Part shown: positions 7,227 to 15,224 of the stretch, piece by piece
Layout of the letters: each line of letters begins with the position of its first letter
Position numbering within the stretch: position 1 is the first letter of the stretch
From: CAVZBW01 sp963773635
Lineage (GTDB): Bacteria; Actinomycetota; Acidimicrobiia; Acidimicrobiales; RAAP-2
Direction of reading: 5' to 3'
NCBI GenBank assembly: GCA_963773635.1
Contig: CAVZBW010000007.1
Coordinates: 1-64,000, forward strand
DNA: 64,000 bases
Notes under the pieces: generated by a model
Databases searched by the model: none
Seen by the model: the letters and a program-made list of their open reading frames with translations, nothing else
Told to the model about the DNA's origin: nothing
Position numbers and translations under genes: made by a program

Positions 7227-10200
7227 ATGGCCATCGCACCGCAACAGCTCGGTATCGGGCTCCGGCGACACTTCACCCGTGAGGGAGTGCACCCCTACGA
7301 CGAGGTTCGCTGGGAGCGGCGCGACGCCCGGATCACCAACTTCCGGGACGGCACGGTGGCCTTCGAACAGCTCGGCGTGGAGGTGCCCGAGAGCTGGAGC
7401 GTCAACGCCACCAACATCCTGGCGCAAAAGTACTTCCGCGGCACCCTCGGGACGTCCGAGCGCGAGTGGTCGCTCAAGCAGGTCGCCGACCGCGTCGTCG
7501 ACACCCTGACCGCCTGGGGCGTCAAGGACGGCTACTTCGTCGACGAGCGCGAGGCGGCCATCTTCCGGGACGAGCTCAAGTACCTGATCGTGCACCAGAG
7601 GGCGGCGTTCAACTCGCCCGTGTGGTTCAACATCGGCGTCGCCGGCGTGCCGCAGCAAGGCGCGGCCTGCCAGCCGTACGACGCACTGGTGAACACGCCG
7701 GATGGGCTTGTTCCGATCGGGCGCCTTGTCGAAGAGAATGCGGTCGGACGCAAGGTGTTGGACGCGCACGGGGTGACGCGGATCCTTGCGACGAAGCACA
7801 ACGGCAAGAAGGAAGTCCTCCGTATCCACACCAAGGCAGGCCACCAGTTGGATGTCACTCCGGATCATCTGGTCTGGCGGCCCTCCGACGAGCGCTACGG
7901 AGCCTTCGTCCCGGCTTCCGAGCTTCGGCCCGGTGACAAGGTGACGTGGCATCGAAGCGAAGCACAGGGTGGGAAGGAGTTCTCGCGCCGGTCGGTTGCC
8001 GAGGCGGCGCTCGCCGGGTGGCTGCAATCCGACGGATTCGTCGGTCAGTACGAAGGGACCAACCGATCGTTGACCATCGAAGCGATGACGGTGACGGCGT
8101 CTGAGCGGGAATGGGTCTTGGCCGCCATCGATCGGGTGTTTCCCGAGGTGCACCGGCATGAGCGGAGCGTGGAGACCCTCGACTCCTCCCTGGATTGTCG
8201 CCGAATCCGGCTGTACGGGAAAGAGCTCACGAACTTTGTGGAGCACTGGGGTCTTCGATCCCGGGGCGCCGAGATGACGGTTCCTGAGCACCTCTTCACC
8301 GCAGCATTACCCGAGGTCGTGGCCTACCTCCGCAGCCTCTTCCAGGCTGAGGGTTCCGTCACCCTCAAAGAGCGCGGCGCCGTGATCGCGGTCGACATGG
8401 TCTCGGAAGGGATCATCCGTGGGGCGCAAGCGCTGCTGACGAGGCTCGGGATCTTCTCCCGTGTTCGGTTCAAGGCGGATCGCCGTGAGAATCGAAGGGG
8501 ATGTTGGTCGCTCGCTATCCGCACGCTGGCGGATCGGCGCACCTTTGCCGACGAGATCGGGTTCGTCGACGAGAGAAAGGCCTGCAAGCTCGAGGACAGT
8601 CTCGACATTCCTGGACAGCCGAGTCGATCTTCCAAGCGGCTCGAGATCGAGCGGATCGAGTCCCTGGGCGAACTCGATGTCTACGACATCCAGACGGAGA
8701 GTGGCGAGTACCTGAGCAACAGCCTGCGGGTCCACAACTGTTTCATCCTCGCCGTCGACGACTCGATGGACTCCATCCTCAACTGGTACCGGGAGGAGGG
8801 CGTCATCTTCAAGGGCGGCTCCGGCGCCGGCGTGAACCTCTCGCGCATCCGCTCGTCGTTCGAGGGGCTCAAGGGCGGCGGGACGGCGTCGGGCCCCGTG
8901 AGCTTCATGCGGGGTGCGGACGCCTCGGCCGGCACCATCAAGAGTGGTGGCAAGACCCGGCGAGCCGCCAAGATGGTGATCCTCGACGCCGACCATCCCG
9001 ACGTGGAGGACTTCATCTGGTGCAAGGCCCGGGAGGAGCGCAAGGCTCGCGTGCTGCGCGACGCGGGGTTCGACATGGACCTCGACGGGCTCGACAGCAA
9101 TTCGCTCCAATACCAGAACGCCAACAACTCCGTCCGGGTCACCGACGAGTTCATGCAGGCCGTGGTCGACGATCGCGAGTGGGAGCTGACCGCTCGGACC
9201 ACCGGAGAGGTGGTGCGGACCCTCCCGGCGCGGCAGCTGTTCCGGGAGATCGCGGAGGCCGCCTGGGAGTGCGCCGATCCGGGCCTCCAGTTCGACACCA
9301 CCATCAACCGCTGGCACACGGCGCCCAACACCGGCCGGATCAACGGCAGCAACCCGTGTTCAGAGTATCTGCATATAGATAACTCCGCCTGCAATCTCGC
9401 GAGCCTCAACCTGCTCACCTTTCTGGACGAGGACGGGGCGTTCGACGTCGACGGGTTCAAGGCCGCCGTCGAGGTGGTGTTCACCGGTCAGGAGATCCTC
9501 GTTGGCAACGCCGACTACCCGACAGAGCCCATCGCGGAGAACTCGCGACGCTTCCGCCAGCTTGGTCTCGGCTACGCCAACCTCGGTGCGTTGCTGATGG
9601 CCCAGGGCCTGCCGTACGACTCGGACGGCGGCCGTGCGTGGGCGGGTGCCCTCACGGCGCTCCTCACGGGCCACGCCTATGCCACTTCGGCCCGCACCGC
9701 GGCCCGGATGGGGCCCTTCGCCGGGTTCCACGAGAACGCCGAGCCGATGATCAACGTGCTTCGGATGCACCAGGCGGAGGCGGCCAAGATCGACGAGGAG
9801 CTCGTCCCGCCCGAGCTGCTCTCGTCCGCCCAGGAGTCCTGGGACCTGGCCGTCGAGCTCGGCGAGCAGTACGGCGTGCGCAACTCCCAGGCCAGCGTGC
9901 TCGCGCCGACCGGGACCATCGGCCTGCTCATGGACTGCGACACCACGGGGGTCGAGCCGGACCTGGGCCTGGTCAAGACCAAGAAGCTGGTGGGTGGCGG
10001 GACGATGTCGATCGTCAACCAGACCGTCCCCCGGGCGCTGCGCCGGCTCGGCTACGGACCCGACCAGGTCGATGAGATCGTCTCTCACATCGACGAGCAC
10101 AATTCGATCGTCGGGGCCCCCCACCTTCGGCCGGAGCACCTCGCGGTCTTTGCCTGCTCGATGGGTGACAACACCATCCACTACCAGGGTCACATCCGCA

Positions 10201-11159
10201 TGCTCGGCGCCGTCCAGCCCTTCATCAGCGGCGCCGTGTCCAAGACGTGCAACGTGCCCGAGGACGTGACCGTCGAGGACGTCGAGCAGCTGCACATCGA
10301 CGCCTGGCATCTCGGCATCAAGGCGGTCGCCATCTACCGGGACAACTGCAAGGTGGCCCAGCCGTTGGCGACGACCAAATCGGAGGCTGCCACGGTGGCG
10401 AGCCTGGCCGCCGAGGGCCTCGAGGCCCAGCCCCGGATCGGGGAGCTCGAGGCGAGGGTCAGGGAGCTCGAGGCCGCCTTGGAGGAGCGGGCGCGGACGA
10501 GCCAGCCGGTCGTGGTCGGTGCGGTGCGAGAGCGCCTACCCCGTAGACGGCGGTCCAACACCTTCGCCTTCCGCGTGGCCGACTGCGAGGGCTACGTCCA
10601 CGTCGGCGAGTACGAGGACGGCAGGCCCGGCGAGGTCTTCATCAAGGTCTCCAAGCAGGGCTCGACGTTGGCTGGCATCATGGACGCCTTCTCCATCTCC
10701 GTCAGCCTGGGCCTCCAGCACCAGGTGCCCCTCGCCACCTACGTGCGCAAGTACAGCAACATGCGCTTCGAGCCGGCGGGTATCACCGACGATCCGGATC
10801 TGCGGATAGCCACGAGCCTGGTCGACTACATCTTCCGCCGGCTGGCGCTCGACTACCTCAAGCCGGAGGAGCGCCAGGAGCTGGGGGTGCTCTCGACCGC
10901 AGAGCGTGCGCAACCGACGCTCCCGGGTGTCGAGGAGGTGGCGACACCCAGCCACGGCGTCGTCGAGCCCGGGTCGCCGACGCCGGTCGTCGAGTACACG
11001 ATCGGCGGCGCCACCGCCGAGTCGGCGGTGGCCGGCGCGCCGTTGTCCCGTGCGGAGCAGCGCGACGCCCCGTTCTGTTACAGCTGCGGCAACGTGATGC
11101 AGCGGGCCGGATCGTGCTACGTGTGCGCCAGCTGCGGGACGACGAGCGGCTGCTCGTAG
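7227..11159 (+). CDS. nrdJ: Class II (B12-dependent) ribonucleotide reductase precursor with intein
   Basis: Adenosylcobalamin-dependent ribonucleotide reductase; the 1310-aa precursor would yield a 953-aa enzyme after splicing. Exteins are residues 1-147 and 505-1310. Enzyme motifs: CFILAVDDSMDSIL starting at C505 (redox-active Cys strand), FKGGSGAGVNLSRIRSS, NPCSEY (catalytic Cys and Glu), APTGTIGLLMDCDTTGVEPD, and a Cys-rich C-terminal tail (CYSCG, CYVCASCG) that should relay electrons from thioredoxin. The intein occupies residues 148-504. ATG 7227 follows a GAGGAGGG Shine-Dalgarno. The upstream region has a consensus-like promoter, a palindrome and NrdR boxes. A 30-nt AT-rich patch covers the NPCSE codons (9357-9386). 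No nrdAB genes are in the window. Confidence 0.93.
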   Translation: MAIAPQQLGIGLRRHFTREGVHPYDEVRWERRDARITNFRDGTVAFEQLGVEVPESWSVNATNILAQKYFRGTLGTSEREWSLKQVADRVVDTLTAWGVKDGYFVDEREAAIFRDELKYLIVHQRAAFNSPVWFNIGVAGVPQQGAACQPYDALVNTPDGLVPIGRLVEENAVGRKVLDAHGVTRILATKHNGKKEVLRIHTKAGHQLDVTPDHLVWRPSDERYGAFVPASELRPGDKVTWHRSEAQGGKEFSRRSVAEAALAGWLQSDGFVGQYEGTNRSLTIEAMTVTASEREWVLAAIDRVFPEVHRHERSVETLDSSLDCRRIRLYGKELTNFVEHWGLRSRGAEMTVPEHLFTAALPEVVAYLRSLFQAEGSVTLKERGAVIAVDMVSEGIIRGAQALLTRLGIFSRVRFKADRRENRRGCWSLAIRTLADRRTFADEIGFVDERKACKLEDSLDIPGQPSRSSKRLEIERIESLGELDVYDIQTESGEYLSNSLRVHNCFILAVDDSMDSILNWYREEGVIFKGGSGAGVNLSRIRSSFEGLKGGGTASGPVSFMRGADASAGTIKSGGKTRRAAKMVILDADHPDVEDFIWCKAREERKARVLRDAGFDMDLDGLDSNSLQYQNANNSVRVTDEFMQAVVDDREWELTARTTGEVVRTLPARQLFREIAEAAWECADPGLQFDTTINRWHTAPNTGRINGSNPCSEYLHIDNSACNLASLNLLTFLDEDGAFDVDGFKAAVEVVFTGQEILVGNADYPTEPIAENSRRFRQLGLGYANLGALLMAQGLPYDSDGGRAWAGALTALLTGHAYATSARTAARMGPFAGFHENAEPMINVLRMHQAEAAKIDEELVPPELLSSAQESWDLAVELGEQYGVRNSQASVLAPTGTIGLLMDCDTTGVEPDLGLVKTKKLVGGGTMSIVNQTVPRALRRLGYGPDQVDEIVSHIDEHNSIVGAPHLRPEHLAVFACSMGDNTIHYQGHIRMLGAVQPFISGAVSKTCNVPEDVTVEDVEQLHIDAWHLGIKAVAIYRDNCKVAQPLATTKSEAATVASLAAEGLEAQPRIGELEARVRELEAALEERARTSQPVVVGAVRERLPRRRRSNTFAFRVADCEGYVHVGEYEDGRPGEVFIKVSKQGSTLAGIMDAFSISVSLGLQHQVPLATYVRKYSNMRFEPAGITDDPDLRIATSLVDYIFRRLALDYLKPEERQELGVLSTAERAQPTLPGVEEVATPSHGVVEPGSPTPVVEYTIGGATAESAVAGAPLSRAEQRDAPFCYSCGNVMQRAGSCYVCASCGTTSGCS
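7668..8738 (+). mobile_element. LAGLIDADG intein inserted before the redox Cys of NrdJ
   Basis: In-frame intein of 357 residues with all splicing blocks: Cys1 at CQPYDALVNTPDG (block A), GHQLDVTPDHLVW with the T-x2-H of block B, and C-terminal VYDIQTESGEYLSNSLRVHN ending in His-Asn before Cys+1 (TGT, 8739-8741). The homing endonuclease has two LAGLIDADG-type helices, LAGWLQSDGFVG and YLRSLFQAEGSV; in the second the usual Asp is Glu. All residues needed for splicing are present, so it should be active. Codon use looks less GC3-biased than in the exteins, consistent with horizontal acquisition. Insertion directly before a catalytic cysteine is typical of inteins. Confidence 0.93.
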
Positions 11160-11272
11160 CGGCGGGTCCCATCAGCGGGTCACGCGGTCGCGACGATCGC
11201 CGGGCGGCTCCCGCGGCGGGTCGACACGACGTTCGCCCCGCCGCGCTCGACCTGGTCGAGGAGAGGGTGCGC

Positions 11273-11836
11273 GTGGCGGGCCTCGAGCTGCGCCTACTCC
11301 GGCCCCGTGACCTTGATGCCCTTATCGACGAGGAGGCCTTCGGCAAGAACGAGTTCATCCCGTACTGGGCCGAGCTGTGGCCGTCGGGTCGGGCCCTCGC
11401 CGAGGCGCTGGCGCCAGACATCCGTGGGCGCGTGCTCGAGCTCGGCTGTGGACTGGGCGTGCCGAGCCTGGTGGCGGCGAGCCGCGGCGCGGAGGTGACG
11501 GCCGTCGACTGGTCCACGGACGCCATCGAGGTCCTTCGCCGCAACGCCGTCGCCAACGGGGTGCGGCTGCGCGCCGAGGTGGTGGATTGGGGCTCGCCGG
11601 AGTGGCTGGTCGATCGCGGGCCCTGGGATCTCGTGCTGGCGGCCGACGTCCTCTACGAGCGTCGCCATGTCGCCCCGCTGATCGACCTCCTGCCCCGCCT
11701 GGGATCCGACGTGTTGCTGGCGGACCCGGGCCGCCAGGCGCTGGAGGACTTCCTCGAGGGCGCCTCGGACCAGTGGGACATCCGAGACGTCGCACCGCAG
11801 GTGGTCCGCCTTCGAGCTCGCCGGGGCGACCGGTGA
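11273..11836 (+). CDS. SAM-dependent methyltransferase (METTL21/Nnt1-like)
   Basis: Class I Rossmann methyltransferase of about 187 aa. The SAM-binding motif I is VLELGCGLGVPSLVAA, followed by VTAVDWSTDAIEVL (acidic residue for the ribose) and DLVLAADVLYE (motif IV). The N-terminal FIPYWAELWPSGRALAE block is the signature of the lysine/nicotinamide methyltransferase-like subfamily, whose bacterial members mostly lack assigned substrates. GTG 11273 is nine bases after GAGGAG (11258-11263); GTG 11267 is an alternative but only three bases from it. No in-frame ATG/GTG/TTG lies between the nrdJ stop and 11267. Its stop overlaps an in-frame GTG of the next gene. Confidence 0.75.
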   Translation: MAGLELRLLRPRDLDALIDEEAFGKNEFIPYWAELWPSGRALAEALAPDIRGRVLELGCGLGVPSLVAASRGAEVTAVDWSTDAIEVLRRNAVANGVRLRAEVVDWGSPEWLVDRGPWDLVLAADVLYERRHVAPLIDLLPRLGSDVLLADPGRQALEDFLEGASDQWDIRDVAPQVVRLRARRGDR

Positions 11837-11877
11837 CGGCCACCCCAGAAGGGCGCTCCGCTACCTTGACGATCGCG

Positions 11878-12651
11878 ATGTCCGACGAATCGACCGTGGC
11901 GCCGCCGGACCGCCCATCGTCGCCATCGCTTGCCCACCTCGAGGTCGGCGCGGGGAGGCCCCTCGTGATCTTGCAGGGCTTTGGGACTCTGCCGCGCACC
12001 TACCGTTCGACGGCCCTCCTGCTCGGGCGGCGATGCCGTGTCGTGGTTCCCGCGATCTTCGGGAACAGGGGGATGCGCTGGCGGCCCGAGTCGGTGCGCG
12101 ACGATCTGCGGCGGCTCCTCGACGAGCTCGGGATCGAGCGGGCCACGTACGTCGCTCATTCCCTTGGAGGCGGCCTCCTGCTGGAGCTCGCGGCCGCCTG
12201 TCCGGAGCGGGTCGCCGACCTCGTGTTCATCGACACGCTCGGCGCGTCTCGGGAATGGACGCTCGCCGCGGAGGCGGCGCGTCATCCGCTGCGCCTCCTC
12301 TGGATGGCCACACCCCACGCGGCTCGGGACTTCGCCACTGCGGTGCTGGGCGCTCCGCTGCACATCGTCCAGGCCGCCTGGTGGGGGTTCGTCAGCGATC
12401 GACGCCTCGATATGCGCCGCGTGCGAGAGGCGGGGATCGACACGCACGTCCTCTGGGCGTCACGCGACAGCCTCCTGGCGCGCGACGACGGCCGGGCCTT
12501 TGCCGAGGGCCTTGCTGCCTCGTTTACGGTCGTCCGCAGCCCATTGGGGACGCCCATCGATCACGACTGGCTCTACCGGCACCCATGGTTGCTGGTCGAC
12601 CAGGTGAACCGGTTGAAGCTCTGGGCGCTCAGGGGCGGGACTTCGGACTGA
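11878..12651 (+). CDS. Alpha/beta hydrolase
   Basis: Alpha/beta-hydrolase fold enzyme of 257 aa. The nucleophile elbow is AHSLGGG (Ser nucleophile) after the helix LRRLLDELGIERATYV; the family's oxyanion region is around LQGFGTLP, and the catalytic His is probably in PIDHDW near the C-terminus, with an acid after LWASRDSLLAR. Substrate unknown; no lid or signal peptide is apparent. ATG 11878 lies ten bases after TACCTT (11862-11867). An alternative GTG at 11833 overlaps the upstream stop as GTGA and would add 15 residues without family resemblance. Its 3' end overlaps the convergent aldo/keto reductase gene by 23 bp. Confidence 0.75.
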   Translation: MSDESTVAPPDRPSSPSLAHLEVGAGRPLVILQGFGTLPRTYRSTALLLGRRCRVVVPAIFGNRGMRWRPESVRDDLRRLLDELGIERATYVAHSLGGGLLLELAAACPERVADLVFIDTLGASREWTLAAEAARHPLRLLWMATPHAARDFATAVLGAPLHIVQAAWWGFVSDRRLDMRRVREAGIDTHVLWASRDSLLARDDGRAFAEGLAASFTVVRSPLGTPIDHDWLYRHPWLLVDQVNRLKLWALRGGTSD

Positions 12652-13627
12652 ACGTAAATCCGGGGTCGCGCAGGATCGCCGGCGCGAGCGCCTCGTCGAT
12701 CGCGGCGACCAGGTCGTCGTCGAGCACGACGTCGAGCGCCTTGATGTTCTCCTTGACCTGCTCGGGACGGGTGGCGCCGATGATGGCGGACGAGACCGCG
12801 GGGTTGCGCAGGAGCCAGGCCAGGGCGACCGACGCCGGCGTGTATCCCGCCGCCCTGGCGAGCTCGGCGAAGCGCTGGACCGGCTGCAGCACCTGATCGG
12901 TGAGGAGCCAGGAGATGAATTCCGACCCCGATCCGGCGGTGGCCCTCGAACCCTCGGGCGGCGGGCTGCCCGGTTGGTACTTGCCGGTCAGCACCCCCTG
13001 GGCTAGCGGGGAGAACACGACCTGGCCGATGCCCTCCCGCTCGCACAGCGGGAGCACCTCGGGCTCGATCACCCGCCACAGCAGCGAGTACTGGGGCTGG
13101 TTCGAGACGATGCGGTCGAAGCCCATGTCGTCGGCAATCTGCAGGGCATCGGCGATCTCCTGGGCCGTCCACTCGGAGACCCCGACGTAGTTGACCTTGC
13201 CCTGCCGGACCAGGTCGTCAAAGGCCCGCAGCGTCTCCTCGAGCGGCGTCTCGTAGTCGTAGCGGTGGGCCTGGTAGAGGTCCACGTAGTCCGTGCCGAG
13301 CCGGCGCAGCGAGGCGTGGCACGCCTCCATGATGTGCTTGCGCGACAGCCCGCGGTCGTTGGGACCGTCGCCCACCGGCCAGTAGGTCTTGGTGAACAGC
13401 TCGATCGACTGCCGGGGGATGCCGCGCAACGCGCGACCCACGACCTCCTCGGCGGCGCCGGTCGCGTAGGCGTCGGCCGTGTCGAAGGTGGTCACGCCGC
13501 CGTCGAGCGCGGCGCGGACGCAGGCCGCCGCCGCCTCCTCCTCGATCTGGTCGCCATGGGTGATCCAGTTGCCGTACGAGATGGCAGAGACCATCATCCC
13601 GCTGCGTCCGAGGTGCCGGTAGTCCAT
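12629..13627 (-). CDS. Aldo/keto reductase, potassium-channel beta-subunit type
   Basis: NADPH-dependent TIM-barrel oxidoreductase of 332 aa reducing carbonyl compounds. The catalytic tetrad is visible: Asp in TFDTADAY, Tyr in the same block, Lys in LFTKTYW and His in YQAHRYD. The C-terminal NADPH-binding motif is SSAIIGATRPEQVKENIKAL. The N-terminal MDYRHLGRSGMMVSAISYG matches the Kv-beta/YghZ-like group. Physiological substrate unknown. ATG 13627 stands seven bases after a TACTCT -10 on the minus strand (13640-13635), so the message is probably leaderless. It is divergent from the arfB-like gene; the shared region holds three 11-bp direct repeats. Confidence 0.87.
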   Translation of the reverse strand: MDYRHLGRSGMMVSAISYGNWITHGDQIEEEAAAACVRAALDGGVTTFDTADAYATGAAEEVVGRALRGIPRQSIELFTKTYWPVGDGPNDRGLSRKHIMEACHASLRRLGTDYVDLYQAHRYDYETPLEETLRAFDDLVRQGKVNYVGVSEWTAQEIADALQIADDMGFDRIVSNQPQYSLLWRVIEPEVLPLCEREGIGQVVFSPLAQGVLTGKYQPGSPPPEGSRATAGSGSEFISWLLTDQVLQPVQRFAELARAAGYTPASVALAWLLRNPAVSSAIIGATRPEQVKENIKALDVVLDDDLVAAIDEALAPAILRDPGFTFSPKSRP

Positions 13628-13668
13628 GAACCGCAGAGTAGTGCCACACCACGGGTGGTGGATGGGCC

Positions 13669-13701
13669 GGTGTCGGGCCGGTGTCGGGACAGTGTCGGGC
13701 C
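13669..13701 (+). repeat. Three tandem 11-bp repeats between divergent genes
   Basis: GGTGTCGGGCC-type units at 13669-13679, 13680-13690 and 13691-13701 differ at one or two positions. They lie between the -10 elements of the aldo/keto reductase (minus) and the arfB-like gene (plus). An 11-bp period is about one helical turn, so they could be a tandem protein-binding site; otherwise slippage products. Confidence 0.7.
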
Positions 13702-13730
13702 GGGTGCACCCACTTCCGACCGCCGGCTCC

Positions 13731-13736
13731 TACTCT
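13731..13736 (+). promoter_or_regulatory. -10 element of a leaderless promoter
   Basis: TACTCT ends six bases before GTG 13743 of the arfB-like gene. The same hexamer at the same distance serves the divergent aldo/keto reductase on the other strand (7 bases). Confidence 0.5.
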
Positions 13737-13742
13737 GGCCCC

Positions 13743-14201
13743 GTGGCGACGGGTGGCTCCACGACGGGAGGCCCCGGACCGTACGGCGGGCGCGGCAACG
13801 GTCTGCGGGTGACGAGAACCGTCTCCATCCCCTGGGACGAGATCAGCTGGCGGGCGACGTCTCCCGGCGGACCCGGGGGGCAGCACGCCAACCGTCGCAG
13901 CACCCGGGTGGAGGTGAGCGTCGACGTCGAGCACGCCGCGTGGCTCGGCCCGCGCCAGCGGTCGAGAGTCACCCACCAGCTGGGTCCGGTGGTGAGGGCC
14001 GTCGCCGGAGAGCACCGGTCCCAGGCGCGCAATCGGGAGCTGGCGCTCGAGAGACTGGCTCGTCGGATCGAGGGCGCCCTGCGTCCACGGGCACCGCGCG
14101 TGCCGACCGCGCCGTCGCTCGGCGCCACGGAGCGACGGCTCCGGGCGAAGCGTGAGCGTTCGGAGCGAAAGCGGAGCCGGCGACCGCCCGAGGAGGACTG
14201 A
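13743..14201 (+). CDS. arfB: ArfB-like class I peptide chain release factor domain protein
   Basis: Small (152 aa) peptidyl-tRNA hydrolase of the ArfB/YaeJ type that rescues stalled ribosomes. It has the catalytic GGQ within SPGGPGGQHANRRSTRVE, embedded in the short class I release-factor catalytic domain, and no codon-recognition domains. The C-terminal tail (ERRLRAKRERSERKRSRR) is strongly basic, as required for ArfB to occupy the empty mRNA channel. The extra Pro-Gly before GGQ is a normal variant. GTG 13743 follows TACTCT by six bases (leaderless). About 25 Gly-rich residues precede the domain. Alternative rescue factors share the domain, but length and tail favour ArfB. Confidence 0.82.
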   Translation: MATGGSTTGGPGPYGGRGNGLRVTRTVSIPWDEISWRATSPGGPGGQHANRRSTRVEVSVDVEHAAWLGPRQRSRVTHQLGPVVRAVAGEHRSQARNRELALERLARRIEGALRPRAPRVPTAPSLGATERRLRAKRERSERKRSRRPPEED

Positions 14202-14205
14202 CGGC

Positions 14206-15165
14206 TCAGAGGTTCGGACTGCCGTCGAGCGGACTGTCGTCGAGCGGAGTGTCGTCGAGCGGCCCTTGCAGGGGGGCGAGCTCTGGGCCGAGGAGGCGTG
14301 AGAGCAGGTCGGCCGCCTCGGGGGCGGTGTCCTCGCGTACTCCGACGATGGGGGTGAGCGAGGCAAAGCCCGCCGCCACGAGCGCCGCGTCGTCGGCCGG
14401 ATCCTCGTCACGCACGTCGCCGAGCGACGGAACCGCGGCACCGAGGCGCAGCTCGAGGTACCCCTCGTGCTCCTCCTCCGGGAGGACGCCCGGCACATCC
14501 GTCCCACTCGAGGGGATGGCAGTGACCGACGGCGTGTCCCGATGCGCGGCGGAGTCCGACGAGGCGCCCTTGATGATGGCCGCACCTCCGATGCGGCCAG
14601 CTCGGATGCCGCGGAGCTGCGCCAGCGAGAGGGAGGGGACGTTCAGGTTGAGGACGGTGCCGGGAGGGGCGGCGGCGAGGGGCTGTACCAGCGGCACCGC
14701 CAGCGCGGCGGCGGTCTCCCAGGGCGGGTCGTCGCCGGATCGCAACGAGACGGCAAGGCCGTTCAGACCCCGTTGGGCCCCGGTCAGCACTGCCCCGACC
14801 GTTCCCGAGTGCAGGATGGACCGGCCGACGTTGACGCCCAGGTTGATGCCGGAGACGATGAGGTCGGGTGAGGGCCCAAAGGCGCCCAGCGTCGCCACGA
14901 TGACGGCCAGCGCCGGTGATCCGTCGATGCCGAACGCCGACACGTCGGGAGCCGACTTGAGGCGGATCGCCTGGTACGGGATCTGCTCGCGCTCGTAGAC
15001 GGTGCCGACCGCGGCCGAGGCGCCGCTGTAGTTGTTGAGGGGCGCCACAACCGTGACCCGGTGGCGCTCGACGCCGTCCGGCCCGGTCCATTCGGACAGG
15101 GCCCGGGCGATCGCCGCGAGCCCCGGGGCATGCACGCCGTCGTCGTTGGTCACCAGGATCCGCAC
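14206..15165 (-). CDS. surE: 5'/3'-nucleotidase SurE
   Basis: Survival protein E, a metal-dependent nucleoside-monophosphate phosphatase (319 aa). The metal site opens with RILVTNDDGVHAPGL (Asp-Asp at the N-terminus), followed by APLNNYSGASAAVG (metal-binding Asn/Ser region) and LIVSGINLGVNVG. The GTVGAVLTGAQRGLNGLAVS block is typical. The last 25 residues are a repeat-encoded tail (PLDDTP, PLDDSP, PLDGSP) not found in canonical SurE. The start is GTG 15165, eight bases after TATCGT on the minus strand, suggesting a leaderless mRNA. It ends five bases after the convergent arfB-like gene stop. Confidence 0.9.
   Translation of the reverse strand: MRILVTNDDGVHAPGLAAIARALSEWTGPDGVERHRVTVVAPLNNYSGASAAVGTVYEREQIPYQAIRLKSAPDVSAFGIDGSPALAVIVATLGAFGPSPDLIVSGINLGVNVGRSILHSGTVGAVLTGAQRGLNGLAVSLRSGDDPPWETAAALAVPLVQPLAAAPPGTVLNLNVPSLSLAQLRGIRAGRIGGAAIIKGASSDSAAHRDTPSVTAIPSSGTDVPGVLPEEEHEGYLELRLGAAVPSLGDVRDEDPADDAALVAAGFASLTPIVGVREDTAPEAADLLSRLLGPELAPLQGPLDDTPLDDSPLDGSPNL
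14220..14264 (-). repeat. Three tandem 15-bp repeats in the surE tail
   Basis: Units at 14220-14234, 14235-14249 and 14250-14264 each encode the pentapeptide PLDDS/T or a close variant at the SurE C-terminus. Likely slippage-expanded, outside the catalytic domain. Confidence 0.8.
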
Positions 15166-15224
15166 GCGCCAGTACGATACCGGCCACCCGCCTCGCCGAG
15201 GCAGCCGGGTACCCCATCGACCTC

